Program-made: the position numbers and the translations under genes
Assembly (NCBI GenBank): GCA_037447655.1
Contig: JBBHKE010000044.1
Coordinates: 250,001 to 261,429, forward strand
Length of the DNA stretch: 11,429 bases
Direction of reading: 5' to 3'
DNA from: Zygnema cylindricum
Taxonomy: Eukaryota > Streptophyta > Zygnematophyceae > Zygnematales > Zygnemataceae
Notes under the pieces: model-generated
What the model was told of the DNA's origin: nothing
The model's input: the letters and a program-made list of their open reading frames with translations, nothing else
Database searches by the model: none
In this document: one piece after another, positions 1 to 6,570 of the stretch
Layout of the letters: each line of letters begins with the position of its first letter
Position numbering within the stretch: position 1 is the stretch's first letter

Positions 1-908
1 CGCTGAATAAAGGTTACTATTTGAACGTATTGCAGTCCCATACAGAATATGGAAAACACAAAGAAAATCCCAAACTAAGGGCACACATGACGCTATTAGC
101 TAGAATGATGCCATAAGCTACACTTTAAAATCTGTACCTGTCACTTGGATGTTGGAATTCCGTAGAATCCAAGATTTGGTATGTCCCACACTTAGGAAAA
201 TTGAGCCAGCCACGGCTCAAACCTAGGACCTTTTTGTGTGGACGCGGAAACCACTGCGCCACCAGCCCTCATATCGATTCTATCGTGTCCGTACACGAAG
301 ATACAAATACTTTTGTTTTACAAGACAATATAGTCGTGTAGCGGACCCAAAAAAAAAATTGCTACTACGCTCTAAACTTACTTTCACTTCCATTGATATA
401 AATGTGAACCCCCGATGGATTCAAAGTTATTCTTTGTTGCTTTCTAATTTCTACACATGTTCAACAACGAACATGTCCAAAAAAGCAAAAACTTTGTTTG
501 AAAATTAGCCTTAAAGAACATAGAAAGAAACAAGTTGCTTATCCAGTTGTTATTTTTAAGATGACAAAAAAAAAATTGTATTATTATTGAACAAGTGCAC
601 AACTTGCACCTTTCGCTTGTTCACTAACATGTTAATACTGTGTGCAACGATATATTAGGATGTAGTTCAAAATCTAAAGCTAGAAAACATCCTTCTAACT
701 CAAGCCTTGATATACCATAGTGTTCCAAACCTAGACAAAAGCATAGATAAGACTTTGTCCAACATCAGGCCACAAAAGCACAATGCTTTGACTCAGCACC
801 ATAACTCCAATTGAATATACTTACATTCGCCGTGAGAAAAAAAAAAGATATGTTAAAAGCAGAAAAGCAAAATTCTGGGATACTTCTTTTCCACATAATA
901 TTGGGCAG
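1..908. other. Non-coding stretch, no gene seen
   Basis: Apart from the tRNA-derived sequence near 204-268 this is AT-rich DNA with A-runs. Reading frames are short and lack family features. A small palindrome, TCGTGTCCGTACACGA, lies near 282-297. Confidence 0.6.
204..268 (-). repeat. tRNA-derived sequence (SINE head or tRNA pseudogene)
   Basis: On the minus strand TGGCGCAGTGG (261-251) matches the RNA polymerase III box A and GGTTTGAGCC (223-214) matches box B, with tRNA-like spacing. A D-stem can be drawn (GCGC with GCGT). The anticodon arm and the acceptor 3' strand do not pair properly, so it is not a working tRNA. The body would extend toward lower coordinates. This is typical of a tRNA-derived SINE. 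Confidence 0.55.
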
Positions 909-1083
909 GCGTACTTGAATGGCCAAAGAGTCGGACAGCTGATATGCACTCTGATCACAACCAAAAATTACAAATGTTAGACGACGCAGTTGCAGATGAA
1001 ATTGTGGAAATTGACAAATCTAAACACAACAAATTGACAAAAACAACATACAATGAACAAGATCCTACAAGAGTGAGAATTTG
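909..1083 (+). pseudogene. Possible degraded transposase-like exon fragment
   Basis: Between TATTGGGCAG| and ATTTG|GTATGT one frame is open and reads VLEWPKSRTADMHSDHNQKL, then QMLDDAVADEIVEIDKSKHN and KLTKTTYNEQDPTRVRIW. The core EIVEIDKSKHNK resembles the VEIDESKFGKRKY block around the first catalytic Asp of IS1595/Merlin-type DDE transposases. The usual Glu after the Asp is Lys here, and nothing else of the domain was found. The match is short and could be chance. It is charged and Lys/Asp-rich, unlike the surrounding AT-rich DNA. Confidence 0.2.
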
Positions 1084-1508
1084 GTATGTCTTTTTGTCTA
1101 AACTCAAAGTCAAATCTAGCTACACCAGGGTATCAAAAATTGAATAATACTTCCCATTGGACAAAACACCAAATCAAACTACAACTTTCCTTCTTTGACA
1201 ACCTACTCAATTTACAATTTCTTGGTATATCTATCTAACAGTCATTTGTAAAAGGCAAGTAAAGTTGCAAGTTATGCGCAATTCTCATTTGAGATGTACT
1301 TTTAAAATGTTTCCTAACATCGTCATCGTTGACATTTTTTTCAACTTCGAAACGCTGAAACAGAAAGCCTGAAGTTTATTTCTGCCATTCAACTTTCCAC
1401 TATACAACTCAAAGATGCCTACTATAAAGCGATGCTTAATACTTACCACCCTTTGCAAATAAAACTTAAAAAACTTTGTTCACATGAACAAAAAGCTAGG
1501 GAACTCAC
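1084..1508. other. Non-coding stretch, no gene seen
   Basis: AT-rich between the two putative exons on opposite strands. No continuation exon for either could be supported. Confidence 0.5.
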
Positions 1509-1653
1509 CACTCGTGACATTTGGCCTGTGATTGGTGAATGAAGTTGTCTTATACCATCTTCCCTCCTTAACCCAGGTAGAAGGATCGCGTGTTCTGTCA
1601 GACCGGCCTACACGAATGTACATGCAACTTACAGTATTACTAAGTTGAAGTAA
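1509..1653 (-). CDS. Putative internal exon of an unrecognised protein
   Basis: The minus strand has a T-run followed by TTTGCAG|, then 145 bases open in only one frame, then CGAGTG|GTGAGT, a near-ideal donor. The open frame reads LLQLSNTVSCMYIRVGRSDR followed by TRDPSTWVKEGRWYKTTSFT and NHRPNVTS plus one base (starts phase 0, ends phase 1). The other two frames are stopped early by TAA and TAG. The Trp/Arg-rich, hydrophilic composition looks like real protein, but I do not recognise the family. It does not match the missing IRE1 kinase C-lobe or KEN domain. No partner exons were identified on either side, so it may belong to a neighbouring gene reading left. Confidence 0.4.
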
Positions 1654-3323
1654 CTGCAAAAAAAAAAAAACTGGGTTTTTTTTTTTGGGTTGAAAATCAA
1701 GCTGGTGGAAGTTGGATATAGTAGATGTGTGTGTGGAAATGAAGGATAGGGGAGACGGTATATTCAGAAGAGTTGGTACAATCAGCATTACAAAGTCGTA
1801 TGTTGTGGCATTGATTTCCAGGTAAATTAACTTTGATTGGTTGAGAAATTCTTTCAGCTGTTAGTCATCAAGAATGCATCTATACCTCCAACATTATAGA
1901 ATATGATATTGTGAAGTGTTGTTATGTATGAGAATGGATGACTCTTACCAATGTCCAATGCTAAGAAAAGAAAAGCATTCATGGCATAAATATGGAAGCA
2001 TAATCAATAATCCTACTTCAGGTTAGGTGACATGACAGCCAGATGTCCACCCTTTTAATTAGTGGTGTCAACACTACTCTATGTTTTAGGCTTACCTTGA
2101 CAGGATTAGTGGTATTAATTACAATATGCATAAATAGTGAAACACAGTTGAGCATCCATACATGAAGAGACGCCGCATTATACCATATATAGCTATTGGT
2201 TTTGAATTTTTTTTCGCCACTTAATTTAACTTTTATCCTTAATTGCTTGTCTGAATTCCATTTGCAGAAGTCGATCCAAAGGTAAAAAGTTCACCTTTCC
2301 ATCGCAACCTTAGGATTAATAACCGACTAGTGTGCTTGTATAAAAGTGAGAAATATCAACACTTATGAATATGCACATTTTATTATTCAACAGTTTTCCA
2401 CTCCAACTTTGTGTTGTGGGTTTGTCGAAGTTGAAGGAAGTGATGCGGCAATTAAGTAGTATTGGAGTAGCTCAAATCCACCAACAAAAACTTGAGCTTT
2501 AAATTCCTCCAAATTAATTTTCATTTCATATCAGGCTTATCATATCCATAAACCGGTGTTAATGTGTGTAAACCAATGACAACAATAAATTAAATTAAAA
2601 GAATTTTAATTGCTTTAAATGAGCATATGTGTTTGCTACATTTAAACTTCCACATAGGATAAACATCAAATCGAATTTCTATATTCTTGTATCCTACACA
2701 AAAATCCCAATAAAAACCGTATACCTTGCCCAAAAACTTACAATGTTTAGCCTGAAATCCTTGTTCCTTGCTATACTCTTTCCTGCCCTGTGGCGTTAAA
2801 ACAAAACCTAAAGGCGTTTTTTACAGTTGTGAAAACCAGATTACAAATTTATACTTGGCAAACATCAGTTTAATTTTTCCCATCCGTACTTTTGAAGTTA
2901 TTGAGGTTCAATTTTGAACCTTTTTAATAGGTTCTTAGATGAAATAGATCCATTTCCAACTCTTTTGTTGAAGGAATAAGGAAATGCAATAAAGATCGTC
3001 ACGCATTCCGCAAAATTTCTTTTTTGTTGTCCAAATCGGGCAAAGATTCCACGTTTAAAAATTACGACTCTTAGCATTTGAACGATTTGGGTAAGGATTT
3101 GGTATAAGGGCACAATTATATCCTGAGGAAAAACTGAATTCGAGCTAAAAAAAAAATGAATGTCATTTGGAGAGGAAAGATCCGTGCATAGCAAAAGGTG
3201 ATATGTGTGCAAAAGTAAATTTTGCAAAAAGACTCATAATTTTATCAGGCAATGTGTCATCGTCGTCACTCTATCTTATTGTGTTTATTTGATCTACATA
3301 GGTAGGATTTACTCAAGGGTAAA
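1654..3323. other. Non-coding stretch, no gene seen
   Basis: AT-rich, with T- and A-runs (1660-1690) that form the acceptor tract of the minus-strand exon at 1653. Short frames exist but no domain or coherent exon set was recognised. Confidence 0.55.
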
Positions 3324-3380
3324 AATAATGGATTAGGGTTAGGATTAATGTCCGGATTAGCTTAAGATTAGGGGATGAGG
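3324..3380. repeat. Degenerate TTAGGG-like tract, left of the fold-back element
   Basis: Contains GGATTAGGGTTAGGATTAAT, GGATTAGC and AAGATTAGGGG in loose succession. It resembles degenerate interstitial telomere-type repeat, but too irregular for a true telomere array. Confidence 0.45.
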
Positions 3381-3393
3381 CTTGAAGTACAGT

Positions 3394-3617
3394 ACACCGT
3401 GAATCGCTACTAGTGTTGATGTTTTTTTCGTCACTTAAAACATCTTTTCTCCGTACACACTTGTCGGATTTTGGATCTGACGGTTGCGATTGAAAGCCAA
3501 AATTCTCGCCTTCCGACTGGCGGTCCCCATGTGAAAATTCGACAAGTGTGTACGGAGAAAAGATGTTTTAAGTGGCCAAAAAATTGTTAACCCTAATAGC
3601 GATACACAGTGCGGTGT
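3394..3617. mobile_element. Fold-back / MITE-like element with long inverted arms
   Basis: Positions 3432-3466 and 3540-3574 are perfect 35-bp inverted repeats (core ATCTTTTCTCCGTACACACT) around a 73-bp spacer. The symmetry continues outward with mismatches: a T-run opposite an A-run, ATCGCTACTAG (3403-3413) opposite CTAATAGCGAT (3593-3603), and ACACCG (3394-3399) opposite CGGTGT (3612-3617). Each arm is thus about 75 bases. There is no coding capacity. A non-autonomous DNA transposon is the likeliest explanation; target-site duplications could not be defined. Confidence 0.65.
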
Positions 3618-3626
3618 TCAATTGTG

Positions 3627-3690
3627 CAAGGTCAAGATTAGGGTTAAGGTAGTTAGTACCAAAACTAGGGATAGGACTAACCTTAGAGTG
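3627..3690. repeat. Degenerate TTAGGG-like tract, right of the fold-back element
   Basis: Contains CAAGATTAGGGTTAAGGTAG, then AACTAGGGATAGGACTAACC. It has the same orientation and flavour as the tract at 3324-3380, suggesting the fold-back element split or arose within one older repeat. Confidence 0.4.
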
Positions 3691-4030
3691 AAGAATATAA
3701 TTGGAGTTAGTGCAAGGGTGAGGTTGGGGAAAAAGTCCAAACCTCCATTGCGCCAAAGCGATCGTAAATGGCGCTAAACGAACGCTTACGAATTCCGTAC
3801 AAACGAACTGTACTATCCGTATTTTATGCAGCTGCCGTAGATCGCCTGTGAGAGCGATGGTGTCTTTGAAATACAGAGGAGGAGAAAGTGACAAAACTGA
3901 AGATTCGATGGCTTGAAAGGAGCTGGGAGTTCCGAAACGGTTTTGTTCTTTGCCTATTTTGTCATTTTGTGAAACAGTGAAAGCAATTGCGATATAAGGC
4001 GGATTTAGTGTGTATTCACTGCTTTGAAGT

Positions 4031-4033
<3 letters not shown>
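3691..4033. other. Less AT-rich non-coding stretch before the CT tract
   Basis: Slightly more GC-rich and CpG-containing (GCGCCAAAGCGATCG, GCCGTAGATCGCC). It could hold a promoter or first exon of the plus-strand reductase gene, but no matching start codon, transit peptide or donor in the right phase was identified. Confidence 0.3.
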
Positions 4034-4104
<71 letters not shown>

Positions 4105-4530
4105 CCTCTCTCTCCGTGCCTCCCTCTATCCCCTTCTGCCTTTCTTCCTCCTCCCAATCTCACTCCTCCTCTTCACCTCTCTCGGTCATTGTCTCTCTCC
4201 CTACCCCTCTTTTGCCTTTCCTCCCTCCCTCTGTTCCTCCCTCTCTAGGCCCCTCCCTCTCTCCCCCACTCCCTCTCTCTCCCTCCCTCTCTCTCCCATT
4301 CTCTCTCTTCCTTCCCCCCCTTCGCCTCTCTCCCCTCTCTCTCTTCCTCCCTCTCTCCGCCTCTCCCTCCCCCCCCCCCCCCCTCCCTCGCCCTCCCTCT
4401 CTCCCTCCCTCCTTTTCTCTCTCCCTTTTATTTTACTTATATTTTTCTCTTCTTTTTGTTTTTCTCCATTTTTTTCCTTTTTTTTTCTTTTTTTTTTTAC
4501 TCTCTTTTTTATTTATTTCCCCCCAGCTGT
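4034..4530. repeat. CT microsatellite and long pyrimidine tract
   Basis: About 56 bp of nearly pure (CT)n at 4034-4089 passes into CCCTCT-rich sequence, a run of about 15 C at 4369-4383 and a T-rich end (4430-4520). On the plus strand it ends at the CAG acceptor of the decayed exon copy, so part may act as intronic pyrimidine tract. The long Ser/Leu/Pro reading frames across it are low-complexity artefacts. Confidence 0.9.
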
Positions 4531-4541
4531 TCTCTCACCAG

Positions 4542-4579
4542 GCTACCTGTCACCAGAAGAAAACCGCGGTTTTGAATAA
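4542..4579 (+). pseudogene. Decayed upstream copy of the start of the reductase exon
   Basis: After a T/C-rich tract and CTCACCAG|, the sequence GC TAC CTG TCA CCA GAA GAA AAC CGC GGT TTT GAA TAA reads YLSPEENRGFE and then stops. The intact exon about 210 bp to the right reads LLPEENHGFEYDL after its own acceptor, in the same phase. Several differences are synonymous (GAA/GAG, GGT/GGC), as if both copies once coded. Similarity ends at the TAA, and the FAD motif is absent. It could be a dead duplicate exon or an alternative exon that terminates translation. Confidence 0.5.
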
Positions 4580-4659
4580 CTTATGTTTTTGGTACTTCAT
4601 TTGCTGCCCTTTTAACAGATAAAAGCTGAAAACGGTGTAAAATTATGGATTTAAACATC

Positions 4660-4740
4660 TTTCGATAGGGTTTTTTTTGTTGTTTTTTTCTCTTTCTTTT
4701 TCTTTTTCTTCATTTTTTTTCCATCCTTTTTTTTTCCAAC
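4660..4740 (+). promoter_or_regulatory. T-rich pyrimidine tract before the reductase exon acceptor
   Basis: Nearly continuous T/C (many T-runs broken by single C, G or A bases) leads into CCAACTGTCCGTCCAG| at 4751. This is the polypyrimidine tract expected of a 3' splice site on the plus strand and supports the exon call at 4752. Confidence 0.55.
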
Positions 4741-4751
4741 TGTCCGTCCAG

Positions 4752-4863
4752 CAGACAATCTGCTGCCCGAAGAGAACCACGGCTTTGAATACGATCTCGT
4801 CGTGATTGGAAGCGGATCTGGAGGTCTCGCATGCTCCAAAAAAACTCGTAACTTGGGAAAAAG
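4752..4863 (+). CDS. Exon of a thioredoxin-reductase-like flavoprotein disulfide reductase (N-terminal FAD-binding segment)
   Basis: A T-rich tract and GTCCAG| precede the exon, which reads (x)ADNLLPEENHGFE, then YDLVVIGSGSGGLACSKK, then TRNLGK and a final AG before the donor AAAAAG|GTCTTA. It starts two bases into a codon and ends in phase 2. The GSGSGG Rossmann motif between a hydrophobic beta strand (YDLVVI) and an alpha-helix start (GGLACSKK) is the FAD ADP-binding site of the pyridine nucleotide-disulfide reductase class. The SGGLA-C-SK wording fits large thioredoxin reductase best; glutathione reductase or a thioredoxin-glutathione reductase is also possible. The redox CVNVGC motif and later exons were not found to the right, so the rest of the gene lies beyond the window or is lost. 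It lies on the opposite strand to IRE1. Confidence 0.62.
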
Positions 4864-4864
4864 G

Positions 4865-5250
4865 TCTTATTATTGTTGTCGTTGTTGTTGTTGGTGTTCG
4901 CATTATTATTATTACGTTTTGGTTACTATTGTTATTATTATGATTATGATTATGATTATGATTATGATTATGATCAACTATTAAGACTATGATTGTGATT
5001 GTGATTGTGATTGTGATTGTGATTATGATAAGGATTATGATACGGATTAGGATAGAAACAAGATTATGATTAGTATTAGGATTGGGATTAGGATTACGAT
5101 TATGATTGTGATTATGATTATTTGGATATGATTATGATTATATAATTATGGTTATCATTATTATGTGATTAAGATTATGATTATGTGATTATGGTTATGG
5201 TTATGTGATTATGGTTATGTGGTTATGATAACGAATATGTGATTATCGTG
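4865..5250. repeat. TTG/ATT and GATTAT/GATTGT microsatellite
   Basis: Starts within the reductase intron right after the donor with TTATTATTGTTGTCGTTGTT. Pure (GATTAT)n follows near 4940-4974, (GATTGT) about five copies near 4991-5020, then decayed GATTAG/GATTAT/GGTTAT units to about 5245. No gene is seen. Confidence 0.9.
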
Positions 5251-5269
5251 CATCCTCTTTACCCACTTC

Positions 5270-5725
5270 TCATTCTTTTCCCTCCACCCCACACCCCACA
5301 CCCCTCTCTCCTCCCGTCCCTTCACCCTTACAACTCGGCCCACCCATCCCTCTAACGTTTCTTCTATCAAACCCACTACTTAATCCCTTACCTTCAAGAC
5401 CACTTGGCCGACTGACTCTTAGACCAACCAAATCGGCTACGTTCTCGCCTATGACTCCTTTTACCAAACCTCTACCTACCCCCTTGTCAAACACCCTACC
5501 AGCCAGATTCCTCTCCAGATTCCTTTCCAAACCTCGCCATACTAGTTGCTACTGGTGGCCAAATTTATCAGTCTGGCTATTTCCCCTTTTGCTACCCCCA
5601 TTACTAATCCAGCCTCGAGTTACCTTCCCATCCCCCCTACCAGATTCTCGACCAACCCTCCCTCCACCCCTTTTACCAACTTGCCCATTTGATCGTCTCC
5701 CAGACCCTTTGCCACTCTCCCTATC
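5270..5725. repeat. Pyrimidine-rich degenerate repeat tract, no gene seen
   Basis: The plus strand is C/T/A-rich with loose units of about 12 bp such as CCAGATTCCTCT and CCAGATTCCTTT. Its period resembles that of the minisatellite to its right, but the sequence differs. Reading frames on either strand are low-complexity and have no family features. Confidence 0.5.
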
Positions 5726-6245
5726 ATATCGGGCGTAATATCGATCACGAAGCCGAACATAAAATCGGGCAAAAATTGGGTGTAAAATCGAACATGAAAT
5801 TGAATATAAAATTGTGCACGAATTTGTGAACGACATCGGATTTGAAATTGGGCAAAAATCGGACATTAAATCGAATAGAAAATCAGGCAACTAATTGGAC
5901 AAGCATTTGGGAAGTAATTGGTCAAAAAAATTAGCATAAAATCGGGCATAAAAATCGGGCATACTGTCGAGCCAAAGTTTAGGCGTAAAACTGGACACAA
6001 AATCGGATATAAAATCGAACATGAAATTGGGAACGAAATTCCGCACAGAATCGAGCACGAAATTGAGCATAAAATCGGGCAAGAGATTGGGCCAAAAATC
6101 GGACAAGAAACCGGATATGAAACCGGGCATAAAAACAAGCATAAAAGCCACAAATTCGGGCAAGGAATCAGGCATAAAATCGGGCAAAAAATCGGGCAAA
6201 AAATCGACCAAGAGACCATTGACCAGATCGACCAAATCGATTATC
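5726..6245. repeat. 12-bp minisatellite, consensus ATCGGGCATAAA
   Basis: More than 30 imperfect units (ATCGGGCATAAA, ATCGGGCAAAAA, ATCGAACATGAA, ATTGAGCATAAA and similar) run head to tail. Because 12 is a multiple of 3 and the unit has no stop in several frames, long reading frames appear on both strands (KIGH/KIGQ-type on plus; PDFM/CPIL-type on minus). These are products of the repeat. The array lies in the presumed third intron of IRE1. Confidence 0.88.
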
Positions 6246-6379
6246 AAAGTTACCACCCTTTCTTTTTACCCTTTTAGTAGACTCTCTGACTTAAAACTTG
6301 TCAATTTGACATCACACACTATCCGTAACCAATCGTAGTTCATGACTTAGTTCAAGGGAAAAAAAAATGGCCCACGCAC
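6246..6379 (-). other. Start of IRE1 intron 3 (no following exon found)
   Basis: Begins at GTGCGTGGGCC and runs left into the minisatellite. No minus-strand segment encoding an APE motif, kinase C-lobe or KEN RNase was recognised between here and position 1. Confidence 0.55.
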
Positions 6380-6570
6380 CTGATGTATGTGGATCGAAGG
6401 AGCTGGCACCATCTGTTAACCGTTTGCTGATTCCCATATCCGAAAGCTTGGCTCTCAAAAGGGAGGAACCCCCCGGTCCCCTTACAGTACAAATAAGGAC
6501 ATTTTGGGGCTTCAAGTCACGATGAACTATGCCGAGTTGGTGTACATGAGCCATTCCGGCTACAATATCC
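6380..6570 (-). CDS. IRE1: IRE1 exon 3: kinase catalytic loop and DMG motif
   Basis: The acceptor TTTATGTAG| is followed by G GAT ATT GTA, completing the split Arg735 codon to give LMRDIVAGMAHVHQLGIVHR. The exon carries the catalytic loop HRDLKPQN (Asp753, Lys755, Asn758) and AKLSDMGISKRLTDG (Asp779). The metal-binding motif is DMG, not DFG, as in plant IRE1. It ends in phase 1 at ACATCAG|GTGCGT, where the family continues into the end of the activation loop (GW.APE). A short loop, TVRGPGGSS, is inserted between the catalytic loop and DMG. No following exon was recognised at lower coordinates. Confidence 0.88.

Noticed and set aside
2262-2282. 14-base micro-exon between a good CAG acceptor and GTAAAA on the plus strand
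   Set aside because: Splice-like words occur by chance in AT-rich DNA, and no flanking exons support it.
2365-2502. Plus-strand small ORF ending in SKLKEVMRQLSSIG and QKLEL, after an acceptor-like TTATTCAACAG
   Set aside because: Only about 43 codons, no donor, no recognisable domain; chance is likely in AT-rich DNA.
3568-3894. Minus-strand 108-codon frame
   Set aside because: It overlaps the fold-back element and TTAGGG-like tract, and has no protein-family features.
3987-4622. Long Ser/Leu/Pro reading frame across the CT tract
   Set aside because: It is a direct translation of simple repeat with no complex segment or start context.
4643-4903. Minus-strand frames opposite the reductase exon
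   Set aside because: They are Lys-rich translations of the T-rich tract and the antisense of the plus-strand exon.
5866-6277. Overlapping 105-121 codon frames on both strands
   Set aside because: All come from the 12-bp repeat, whose period is a multiple of three.
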